A stretch of DNA of 5,333 nucleotides from Pseudomonadota bacterium (GCA_023428365.1 JAEYYQ010000308.1:1-5333); one strand, 5' to 3'. Shown: positions 1 through 5,333, numbered from the stretch's first letter. Numbers and translations are program-made. The notes: generated by a model not told the origin, from the sequence alone.

Positions 1-97
1 GGCGTGGCGTGCGCGCGCACGACAACGGGCCCGGAAGGTAAGTCCACGCAACGCCAGCTCCCAATATCTCCCGGTCAGTTTTGCAATAGTCGCAGAC

Positions 98-127
98 TTG
101 ACGCGATTGCGCGGCACACCGCATACC
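98..127 (+). promoter_or_regulatory. Candidate sigma-70 type promoter for the interrupted hypothetical gene
   Basis: A TTGACG hexamer (98-103) matches five of six consensus -35 bases. It is followed after 18 bases by CATACC (122-127), a poor -10 with three of six matches. A transcript would start near 134, just upstream of the GAGGA ribosome binding site at 141-145 and the ATG at 151, so the spacing is sensible. The weak -10 makes this tentative. It could be coincidence in GC-rich DNA. Confidence 0.3.
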
Positions 128-150
128 GAAACGCAACGACGAGGAAACCG

Positions 151-1095
151 ATGATCGCGCACGCCTACGACATCGAGATCCTGCATCGCACGGCCGGGCC
201 GAGAAGCGAGGACTGCCACGGCTGGTGTTTCGGACTGCCGCCTGGCATCGATCCGAAACAGTGGCCGCTCGATCCGATCAGCGGCTATCCGCTCATGCAC
301 GGCTTCACCGTGCGTTTGCCGGAGGACTACCGCTGTCACGGCCCGGACATCGTAGCTTTGAGCTTCTTCGCCACCGCCGCGGATCAGAACGACGGCGGTG
401 CGAGCGTAAGGCAGCCGCTTTACGACGCCGTGATTGGAGCCGGCGGTGTTCCTGCAGATCAGGATCTCGTACAGTTCTACACTGCGGCACAGTCAGCACA
501 TCCGCGCCTCCATCGCATGAAGGACATCCTCGGCTAGGAGTATGCTGTCATCCTCCTGACCGCCCAGGAGTTCGCCGGACCGTTCTGTCCGCCGCCCCAG
601 CAGAGCGCGAGCATATTCCTGCGCGCCAAGGATCGTCCCGGCTGGTTGGATTCGGGTGCGCGAAGCTTCTTCAAATTTTCCGCCGTGCCGGAGACCTTCG
701 CCGAGCAGGACAGTCACTACTTCAAGCCCCTGTTCGGCAGCACGCCCGATGGCACGCTCGTCTGGAACCGAGAGATCCGCCTCGCAGTCCGCACGTGTGA
801 TCCCAATGCCGGCAAGGCGCCGATGGAGGATTTCGGCGACGGTACATCGTCGGGATACGTCAGCCACTTCTACTGGGCCGATGGCATCGCGAAGACGGAG
901 AACTATCGCCTGCACGACTGGGCCGAAGATCACAAGCCGAACCACATCGGTGGCACCATGCGGCCGATCCAGGCGGTGCCGGAGTTCAGCCCGTACTACA
1001 TCGGTATCGAGGAATACTTCGGCGGCTACAATTTCGGCGGCGGCAATGCGCAGCTCGACTTTCGGGACATGAAGTTCGACTGGGCGTGCGGATAG
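151..1095 (+). pseudogene. Hypothetical protein interrupted by an in-frame amber codon
   Basis: One reading frame runs from ATG 151 to the TAG at 1093-1095 and is broken only by a TAG at 535-537. Before it are 128 codons ending in HRMKDILG; after it 185 codons follow in the same frame, starting EYAVILLTAQEF. Ignoring the stop, the product is about 314 residues. The start is chosen at 151 because GAGGA lies 5 bases upstream and the protein-like composition begins there. Both halves read like one globular soluble protein rich in aromatic residues, with no signal peptide or membrane segment. The tail (HIGGTMRPIQ, then EEYFGGYNFGGGNAQLDF and FDWACG) vaguely recalls YwqG/DUF1963-type proteins, but that is a weak impression and I do not assign a function. 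The second half has no good ATG; a TTG at 646 is the nearest plausible restart and has no clear ribosome binding site. A recent nonsense mutation is the simplest explanation. Sequencing error or readthrough are alternatives. Confidence 0.75.
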
Positions 1096-1118
1096 CGCCT
1101 CACGCTTAGATTGGATGA

Positions 1119-2399
1119 TCACCGTTTGTCGGCGTTCGCACTTCCTTGCGTGATCAGCCGCGAGCTGCGCTGGTCGCGCATATGGATCCAGAGCCAGTTC
1201 ATGGCGACGCTGAGCCGGTTGCGCACGCCGATCAGGAAGTAGATGTGAGCAAGCCCCCACATCCACCAGGCCAGCGCGCCGCGCAGCTTGATGCGGCCGA
1301 AGTCGATCACCGCCAGCCGCTTGCCGATCGTCGCCAGGCTGCCTGCATGCTTGTAGCGAAACGCAGCACCCCCGGTCTTTCCGTGTAGTCGCGCTTTGAT
1401 CGTAGCAGCGACGTACTTTCCCTGCTGTTTGGCGGCGGGTGCGATCCCCGGAACCGGTGAACCATCCGGCGCGGTTACCGCAGCAGTGTCGCCGATGACG
1501 AAGATCTCCGGATGTCCGGGTACTGAGAGATCGGGCTCGACCTTGACGCGGCCGGCGCGATCGACAGGTGCACCCAACCATTCGCCAGCCGGGGACGCCT
1601 GAACGCCGGCTGCCCAGATAATGGTGGCCGCTGCCAGCGTCTTGTCACCATAGACGACCCCGTCGGCTGTGCACGCCGATACCGGATGACCAAGCTCCAC
1701 TTCGACGCAAATGCTCTCCAGTGATCGCTGTGCATAAGCGGAGAGGTCCTCGGTGAAACCAGAAAGCACGCGCGTTCCGCCCTCGATCAACACCACGCGC
1801 GCCTGCCGCGTGTCGATACGGCGGAAGTCACGCGGCAGTGTCACCCGCGCCAGTTCGGCAATGGTGCCGGCAAGCTCGACGCCCGTCGGACCGGCGCCGA
1901 TGATCACGAAGGTAAGCAGCGCCGCCTGACGTTGCGGGTCGGTCTCCCGTTCGGCCCTCTCGAACGCGATCAGAATCCGGCGCCGAATGGTGGTGGCGTC
2001 CTCCAATGTCTTGAGGCCTGGCGCGAACAGTTCCCAGTCGTCGTGACCGAAGTAAGCGTGCCGCGCGCCCGTAGCCAACACCAGTGTATCGTAGGTAAGT
2101 GTCGTGCCGTCATCGAGAAACACGCGGCGGGCGCCCTTGTCGATACCCTCAACTGTAGCCAGCAGCGTCGTCACCTCGGCCCTCTTACGCAGCAGATACC
2201 GAATCGGCCAGGCAATTTCGGAGGTGGCCAGTGATGCCGTAGCGACCTGGTAGAGCAGTGGTTGGAAGAGGTGATGATTGCGGCGATCGATCAAGGTGAT
2301 ACGGACGGGCGAGCCGGACAGACGATGCACGGTCTCTAGCCCACCAAAACCTGCGCCGACTACGACGACGTGATGGCGATCGCTGTAAGAGGTGGCCAT
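1119..2399 (-). CDS. ndh: Type II NADH:quinone oxidoreductase (NDH-2)
   Basis: This 426-residue flavoprotein oxidises NADH and passes electrons to membrane quinone without pumping protons. An N-terminal FAD-binding Rossmann motif GAGFGG lies at residues 15-20, followed by the family signature HLFQPLLYQVA at 43-53. ATGAR at 109-113 and a second dinucleotide-binding motif GAGPTGVELAG at 168-178 (for NADH) come next, then WAAGV at 262-266 and the FAD-contacting VIGDTAAV at 301-308. A hydrophobic, aromatic C-terminal segment at about 385-414 fits the amphipathic membrane anchor of NDH-2 on the cytoplasmic face. There is no CxxC redox pair, which argues against a disulphide reductase. Length matches the family. 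The frame stays open 20 codons further upstream, to 2459. I prefer the ATG at 2397-2399 because homologues as I remember them begin only a few residues before VVVVGAGFGG and a GGAG lies 12 bases upstream, though that spacing is long. It converges with the hypothetical gene, 23 bases apart. Confidence 0.93.
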   Translation of the reverse strand: MATSYSDRHHVVVVGAGFGGLETVHRLSGSPVRITLIDRRNHHLFQPLLYQVATASLATSEIAWPIRYLLRKRAEVTTLLATVEGIDKGARRVFLDDGTTLTYDTLVLATGARHAYFGHDDWELFAPGLKTLEDATTIRRRILIAFERAERETDPQRQAALLTFVIIGAGPTGVELAGTIAELARVTLPRDFRRIDTRQARVVLIEGGTRVLSGFTEDLSAYAQRSLESICVEVELGHPVSACTADGVVYGDKTLAAATIIWAAGVQASPAGEWLGAPVDRAGRVKVEPDLSVPGHPEIFVIGDTAAVTAPDGSPVPGIAPAAKQQGKYVAATIKARLHGKTGGAAFRYKHAGSLATIGKRLAVIDFGRIKLRGALAWWMWGLAHIYFLIGVRNRLSVAMNWLWIHMRDQRSSRLITQGSANADKR

Positions 2400-2458
2400 G
2401 ATGATCGCAGACTCCATTCGGCTGGGATCTGCAGCACCATACACTGGCAGACCTAACA

Positions 2459-2800
2459 ATGCGCGTCTGCTTCAATGCCAATGGCTTCATTATTCGGCAC
2501 GCTTCTCCGGTGCCTGGAGGCTGGTTTCATAATGGTTCTTCTTCCGGACATCCGCCTAAAAAGCAGATAGTCGTCGATGGCCGGCTCAGTTGGAACCTGG
2601 CTCCGCCGAACACCGACCTCCGATCCGATCTCGTGCTCATTTATGTTCGCCGCGTCAGGAACAACTTATTTCACGGCGGCAAAGTCAATGGACATTGGTT
2701 CGCTCCGGAGGGCAGCGAAGCGCTCCTACGCCACAGCCTGACCGTCCTTCACGCTTGTCTTGCAGCGTCAAACGAACTGAACCAAGCGTACAACGGATGA
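2459..2800 (+). pseudogene. C-terminal remnant of a HEPN-like protein
   Basis: The frame encodes up to 113 residues. From about residue 31 (PPKKQIVVDGRLSWN) it looks like a real domain and holds RVRNNLFHGGK at 65-75, in which R67 and H72 form the R-x4-H motif typical of HEPN RNase or RNA-binding domains. A leucine-rich helix (SEALLRHSLTVLHACLA, 86-102) and the ending NQAYNG follow. From memory, proteins with this ending are longer, with roughly 100 more residues before the motif. The first 30 residues here have no domain character, and the ATG at 2459 overlaps the alternative upstream start of the divergent ndh, with no good ribosome binding site. I therefore read it as a 5'-truncated remnant, although a short expressed protein is possible. 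No partner antitoxin gene such as MNT is present nearby. The break lies next to the IS110 remnant, which may have caused the rearrangement. Confidence 0.5.
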
Positions 2801-3017
2801 CCTAAACCCCGCCAATTCCTCCAGGGTTGGGTGAAGTCAACAGCCAACCGCGCTCCCGGGATCTGGTCTTAAAGTCATCCAGTAGCGGACATGCCCGGGA
2901 GGGCCGGGATGATCGCCTGTGTCGTTTCCGCCGAATCCACCAATGATGCTGTGGACGGCATCATCACCCGGCTCGAAGACCAGTATGGTTTTCGAGCCAT
3001 GAGATGGAGGAAGTCAG
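2801..3017 (+). other. Non-coding leader of the IS110 remnant; possible bridge-RNA region
   Basis: No convincing gene lies here. A 54-codon frame at 2891-3055 has no recognisable motif and runs into the transposase in another frame. In IS110-group elements the non-coding left end, between the element tip and the transposase start, encodes the bridge RNA that guides target and donor choice. The interval has the right position and length (about 217 bases) and contains a perfect 8-bp inverted repeat at 2853-2860 and 2894-2901, with shorter nested complements such as GGAT (2859-2862) and ATCC (2877-2880). The left tip of the element cannot be placed from the sequence alone; it must fall after the HEPN remnant stop at 2800. 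Assignment as a bridge-RNA remnant is inference. Confidence 0.35.
2853..2901. repeat. 8-bp perfect inverted repeat (CTCCCGGG / CCCGGGAG)
   Basis: CTCCCGGG at 2853-2860 and CCCGGGAG at 2894-2901 are exact reverse complements separated by 33 bases. As RNA they would close a large stem-loop whose interior can form a smaller GGAT/ATCC or CTGG/CCAG stem. No U tract follows, so it is not a standard terminator. It lies in the leader of the IS110 transposase fragment. Part of the match comes from the self-complementary core CCCGGG occurring twice. Confidence 0.6.
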
Positions 3018-3212
3018 ATGGTGCAACCAATCACGGTCGGGCTCGATATCGCTAAGAACGTTTTTCACGCCTACGGCGTCGATGCTCAGGGCGAGAAGGT
3101 CCTCAAGCGTCTCGCCCGTCCTGGCGAGGATCTGCCTGTACTCGGCCGCCGGCCACACCGTCATCTTCCCCTCACGAAAGCCATGCAGCTGAGCGGTGTC
3201 GCGTACGCCTGA
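3018..3212 (+). pseudogene. IS110-family transposase, N-terminal fragment
   Basis: The frame starts at ATG 3018, 7 bases after a GGAGG at 3006-3010. Its first residues, ITVGLDIAKNVFHAYGVD (5-22), are the hallmark N-terminus of IS110-family DEDD transposases; D10 would be the first catalytic aspartate of the RuvC-like domain. GEKVLKRLARPG continues the family pattern to about residue 36, near base 3125. After that the sequence (EDLPVLGRRPHRHL and on to the stop at 3212) no longer resembles the family, which normally reaches a conserved MEAC segment shortly afterwards. Full-length enzymes are 300 to 400 residues, so the other catalytic acidic residues and the C-terminal serine-containing domain are missing. 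The element is dead. Homology probably ends by deletion or recombination near 3125; the 64-residue open frame beyond is accidental. I cannot name the origin of 3126-3324. Confidence 0.82.
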
Positions 3213-3324
3213 GCTTTCACTGCCGCTGCTGTCCCAGGGTCGGCATCTTGTCATTAGCGCTGCCGAAACTGCTGCACTAAGCTGGCAAGTCGAGATCGCA
3301 AGTTCGAACGCTGAGGAGCGATGT

Positions 3325-3867
3325 ATGAAAGTGCTCTCACACGCCCTTCTGATCTATTTACTGGCGCTTTTCTCAACCGGCGCTAAAGCTGAATTGCGCA
3401 TCGGATCACCGGCGCCAGCCTTCTCCGTGGATGCCGCGCTCGGAGGCAAGGATATCGCGTTTAATCTAGCCGAAGCCCTGACCAAGGGTCCGGTAGTCGT
3501 CTATTTTTATCCGAAAAGCTTTACATCGGTCTGCACGGAGGAAGCGCGTCTTTTTGCGGAGACCATGGAGGAATTCGAGATGCTAGGTGCCTCAGTGATT
3601 GGCATCTCGACGGATACCTTGGAGACCCAACGCGAATTCTCGAGATTGGGATGTCGTGACAAGTTTCCAGTGGGCGCCGATCCTGATGGGAGCGTTGTGC
3701 GCGCCTACGATGCAGCGCGGGGCACAACGTCTCACATCATGGCCAGCCGCACATCATACGTGATTACGCCAGACGGCAAGATCCACTCCGCCCTTACCGC
3801 TTCGGATGCCGAAAGCCACATTGAGTTCGCCCTCAAGTCCATCCGCGCGTGGAAGGCAAAATATTAA
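3325..3867 (+). CDS. Exported peroxiredoxin, Bcp/PrxQ-like
   Basis: This 180-residue thioredoxin-fold peroxidase would reduce hydrogen peroxide or organic hydroperoxides. The start is ATG 3325, with GAGGAG at 3314-3319; longer in-frame starts (3196) are ignored because they add residues without domain character before a clear signal peptide. Residues 1-22 form that peptide (MK, hydrophobic [14 protein letters not shown], then AKA), predicting cleavage before E23 and a periplasmic mature protein starting [24 protein letters not shown] at 61-73 holds the peroxidatic C70 in the P-x3-T-x2-C pattern, and R142 in [14 protein letters not shown] fits the active-site arginine. The resolving cysteine five residues after C70, seen in many PrxQ proteins, is missing. 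C110 in [10 protein letters not shown] is the only other cysteine and sits where atypical PrxQ enzymes keep theirs. The speG remnant begins 2 bases after the stop, suggesting one transcript. The reductant partner is unknown. Confidence 0.88.
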   Translation: MKVLSHALLIYLLALFSTGAKAELRIGSPAPAFSVDAALGGKDIAFNLAEALTKGPVVVYFYPKSFTSVCTEEARLFAETMEEFEMLGASVIGISTDTLETQREFSRLGCRDKFPVGADPDGSVVRAYDAARGTTSHIMASRTSYVITPDGKIHSALTASDAESHIEFALKSIRAWKAKY

Positions 3868-3869
3868 TC

Positions 3870-4172
3870 ATGCCGTCGGAACGAAAAGTCGTATTGCGTC
3901 CGCTGGAGCGCGAGGATCTGCATTTCGTGCATCAGATGGACAATAACGCCAACGTGATGCGCTATTGGTTCGAGGAGCCATACGAAACCTTCGTCGAGCT
4001 GGTTGAAATCGATCATGTCCACCGCCGGGCGGAGTTTCAGATCGTCATCGCCCCCGACCACCAAGGCAAGGGGTTGGCACGCTGTGCCGCGGAACTTGCT
4101 TACGCCCACCGCCCAGTGATGGGCCTGCGGGACGGACCGATGACGCGTGGTACTTGCGAAGAGGATACGTAA
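3870..4172 (+). pseudogene. speG: Spermidine N-acetyltransferase remnant with two deletions
   Basis: From ATG 3870, residues 1-44 match SpeG as I recall it from E. coli: LRPLEREDL, then [20 protein letters not shown] and FVEL. SpeG acetylates spermidine or spermine with acetyl-CoA to relieve polyamine toxicity. Directly after FVEL comes [26 protein letters not shown] (45-70), which in the family lies about 30 residues later, after a second copy of the VEL tripeptide. So about 90 bases, covering part of the polyamine-binding region, are gone in frame. The acetyl-CoA motif QGKGLA (65-70) remains. Homology stops near residue 76, so the C-terminal half of the GNAT fold, with the catalytic tyrosine, is absent. 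In the +1 frame, 4099-4119 reads LTPTAQ-stop, resembling the SpeG C-terminus, so the true remnant may end at 4119. The frame stays open to the TAA at 4170-4172. An active acetyltransferase is very unlikely. A GTG at 3849 overlapping the peroxiredoxin end is an alternative start. Confidence 0.85.
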
Positions 4173-4176
4173 AGCC

Positions 4177-4728
4177 ATGTTTCCGATCCCGAAGAGCTTC
4201 TTTCTCACGAGAGGCATCGGCACGCACAAAGAGCGGTTGACCGCTTTCGAGCTGGCGTTGCGCGACGCTGACATCGAGCAGCAGAACCTCGTGACCGTGT
4301 CATCGATCTTGCCGCCCGGATGTGTCGAGTTGGAACGGGACGCAGGTGTCGCCACGCTGCAACCCGGCGAGATCACCTTCGCCGTCATGGCGCGTTCCGC
4401 GACGAATGAGCCCGGTCGTCGCATCAACGCGAGCATTGGTTTGGCACGACCTTCCGATCCTTCAATGTACGGCTACATTTCGGAGCACCATGGGTATGGC
4501 ATGGACGAGTTGCAGAGCGGCGACTATGCGGAAGACCTCGCGGCGAGCATGCTGGCCTCAACGCTGGGGATCGAGTTCGACCCGGATGCTGCCTGGAATG
4601 AACGCAAGCGGGTTTATGAGACGAGCAGCCTGATCATCGGCAGCACGTCCATCACGGCCTTCGCGGAGGGCGACCATGCGGGCTTGTGGACATGCGCTGT
4701 CGCAGCTGTCGTGTTCCGCTTCACCTAG
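4177..4728 (+). CDS. pdaD: Pyruvoyl-dependent arginine decarboxylase
   Basis: This 183-residue proenzyme would cleave itself and use the resulting pyruvoyl group to convert arginine to agmatine and CO2, a first step toward putrescine. The self-cleavage context NLVTVSSILPP at 37-47 matches the Methanocaldococcus jannaschii enzyme (NLIRISSIMPP); cleavage between S42 and S43 would give a 42-residue beta chain and a 141-residue alpha chain carrying the pyruvoyl cofactor. N37 and E103 (in ISEHHGYG) align with residues known to matter in that enzyme. ATNEPGRRINASIGLARP (75-92) and the C-terminal AGLWTCAVAAVVFRF also follow the family, and full length is normal. The start is ATG 4177, with GAGGA at 4161-4165, 11 bases upstream, a little far. 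A GTG at 4147 would add ten residues and overlap the speG frame. It sits 4 bases after that frame's stop and probably shares the peroxiredoxin transcript. The protein should be cytoplasmic. Confidence 0.92.
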   Translation: MFPIPKSFFLTRGIGTHKERLTAFELALRDADIEQQNLVTVSSILPPGCVELERDAGVATLQPGEITFAVMARSATNEPGRRINASIGLARPSDPSMYGYISEHHGYGMDELQSGDYAEDLAASMLASTLGIEFDPDAAWNERKRVYETSSLIIGSTSITAFAEGDHAGLWTCAVAAVVFRFT

Positions 4729-5181
4729 ACCAAGAGCCGCGATTGGCTTTCAGGGGCAACGAGCTTGTTCTGACCCACGACAAGGAAGATGCGTGTGACC
4801 GGCGATCGGTCACGTAAATTACCTACGCCATAGCCGCATCGAACAGCCTAGCGATATTGGCCACGTACCCAGGCGGCAACACCCGGCAGGAAAGTCGCTG
4901 TGAGAGCCTTCTCCTGAGATCGGTGTGCGCGCTCCCACATTCATCAAGGAATTCAACACATAACCATACTCTGAAAGTATAGATTTTGCAGGCTGGTCAA
5001 GCCGATCTCTAGACATCTTCTAAATCATTGGGATTGCACGAAAAATGCGAACTCTCTAGTCAGAATGACGCTGTCCGGAGAGCATCGGCTTGAGTGCGTG
5101 CCAAGTGATTGAAGCTATGACAAGAGAGTGCCGTCGCGATCGTCAGCGACAGTGTGATTTTCCGCCTGCGGAGGAACGACG
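4729..5181. other. Gene-free interval between the decarboxylase and the ECF sigma factor
   Basis: I see no convincing gene in these 453 bases. A 65-codon minus-strand frame (4819-5016) lacks motifs and a ribosome binding site. Just after the decarboxylase stop, a short imperfect stem (4733-4738 with 4745-4750, loop GCGATT, one G-T pair) could be a weak terminator but has no long T run. A perfect dyad lies at 4795-4813. A smaller repeat, ATACT (4966-4970) and AGTAT (4976-4980), lies in the more AT-rich part, about 4930-5060. That AT-rich part plausibly carries the sigma-factor promoter, but I could not find a -35/-10 pair with good spacing. Nothing resembling a tRNA or a riboswitch was recognised. 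Confidence 0.6.
4795..4813. repeat. Perfect 7-bp dyad GTGACCG-N5-CGGTCAC
   Basis: GTGACCG at 4795-4801 and CGGTCAC at 4807-4813 are exact reverse complements around the 5-base centre GCGAT, and G-T pairs could extend the stem by two. The spacing suits either a dimeric repressor operator or an RNA hairpin. It begins 67 bases after the decarboxylase stop and lies 368 bases before the sigma-factor start. No T tract follows, so termination would not be of the simple intrinsic type. I do not recognise it as a known operator. Confidence 0.6.
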
Positions 5182-5333
5182 ATGACGCAGGGAGATTTTC
5201 GACAGGGCATCTACCTCACGCATCGGTCTGCCTTGATCGATTATGCAACACCAATTTTAGGAACGCGCGAAGCAGCCGAGGACATCGTCCAGGATGCATT
5301 TCTCAAGTTCATTCCGGCGCAGCCGAAGGCCGG
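5182..5333 (+). CDS. ECF RNA polymerase sigma factor, FecI-like (5' part only)
   Basis: The window ends after 50 codons of this gene, so stop and most domains are unseen. The ATG at 5182 is preceded by a strong GGAGGAA at 5170-5176. The peptide starts MTQGDFRQGIYLTHRSALIDYA, helix 1 of sigma region 2, and continues to GTREAAEDIVQDAFLKFIP (residues 28-46). AEDIVQDAFLKF is the region 2.2 core-binding motif found in nearly all ECF factors. Such proteins direct polymerase to a few promoters in response to an envelope or iron signal. The IDYATPILG phrase resembles FecI-type members, which are usually followed by a FecR-like anti-sigma gene and a TonB-dependent receptor; that neighbourhood lies outside the window. 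Orientation is the same as the peroxiredoxin to decarboxylase genes, but the 453-base gap makes a separate transcript likely. No Fur box was identified upstream. Confidence 0.88.
   Translation, partial: MTQGDFRQGIYLTHRSALIDYATPILGTREAAEDIVQDAFLKFIPAQPKA

Noticed and set aside
535..537. TAG as a pyrrolysine or reassigned sense codon
   Set aside because: TAG terminates other genes in the window, and nothing suggests a pyl system or a methylamine methyltransferase.
225..800. 191-codon plus-strand frame bridging the amber codon
   Set aside because: It is a +1 shadow of the hypothetical gene with arginine- and histidine-rich content and no domain-like segments. It does not explain the stop codon.
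493..1581. Long open minus-strand frame of 362 codons
   Set aside because: It lies opposite the interrupted hypothetical gene and the end of ndh, is very rich in arginine, and shows no motif. This is the usual antisense artefact of GC-rich coding DNA.
2891..3055. 54-codon plus-strand frame starting MPGRAGMIACVV
   Set aside because: No motif, no ribosome binding site, and it runs into the transposase in another frame. A non-coding leader explains the stretch better.
2964..3254. 96-codon minus-strand frame opposite the IS110 fragment
   Set aside because: Its C-terminal part is the exact antisense of the transposase N-terminus. The stretch around GKMTVWPAAEYRQILA looks protein-like, but I could not link it to any family and there is no ribosome binding site.
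3864..4436. 190-codon minus-strand frame opposite speG and the arginine decarboxylase
   Set aside because: Both plus-strand frames there have recognisable family motifs, and the antisense product has none.
4966..4980. ATACT/AGTAT inverted repeat as a terminator
   Set aside because: Only five A/T-rich base pairs and a short ATTTT after it. This is too weak to call.
4819..5016. 65-codon minus-strand frame in the gap before the sigma factor
   Set aside because: There is no recognisable motif and no Shine-Dalgarno sequence, and composition is not protein-like.
5090..5121. Possible promoter for the ECF gene (TTGAGT followed by TATGAC)
   Set aside because: The spacer is 20 bases, too long for a standard sigma-70 promoter, and both hexamers are imperfect.

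Overview
The window looks like an accessory stretch of a moderately GC-rich proteobacterial chromosome, most likely an alphaproteobacterium of the Rhizobiales type. That placement rests on overall base composition, on the style of the type II NADH dehydrogenase, and on a FecI-like ECF sigma factor whose first 50 codons resemble those of rhizobial relatives. It is an inference, not a database result.

Layout from left to right. (1) 151-1095, plus strand: a conserved-looking hypothetical protein of about 314 codons, cut in frame by a TAG codon at 535-537. (2) 1119-2399, minus strand and convergent with the first gene: an intact type II NADH:quinone dehydrogenase (ndh). (3) 2459-2800, plus: what appears to be the C-terminal remnant of a HEPN-type protein carrying an R-x4-H motif. 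(4) 2801-3212: the left part of an IS110-family element, with a structured non-coding leader followed by only about 35 recognisable codons of the DEDD transposase. (5) 3325-3867, plus: an intact exported peroxiredoxin of the Bcp/PrxQ type. (6) 3870-4172, plus: a spermidine N-acetyltransferase (speG) remnant with an internal in-frame deletion and a second deletion that fuses its middle to what looks like its own last codons. (7) 4177-4728, plus: an intact pyruvoyl-dependent arginine decarboxylase. (8) 4729-5181: no gene; it holds a perfect 7-bp dyad. (9) 5182 to the window end, plus: the start of an ECF sigma factor.

How the genes fit together. The peroxiredoxin, speG remnant and arginine decarboxylase lie head to tail with gaps of 2 and 4 bases and probably share a transcript. 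Arginine decarboxylase makes agmatine, a polyamine precursor. SpeG would have drained polyamines by acetylation. The peroxiredoxin would remove peroxide in the cell envelope. This looks like a small polyamine and oxidative-stress cluster in which the acetylating arm has been lost. Four of the eight protein-coding loci are broken, alternating with four that look intact.

I did not find a convincing undescribed system. The best leads are the two-step decay of speG beside a rare type of arginine decarboxylase, the possible bridge-RNA leader left by the IS110 remnant, and the single amber codon in an otherwise well preserved hypothetical gene.
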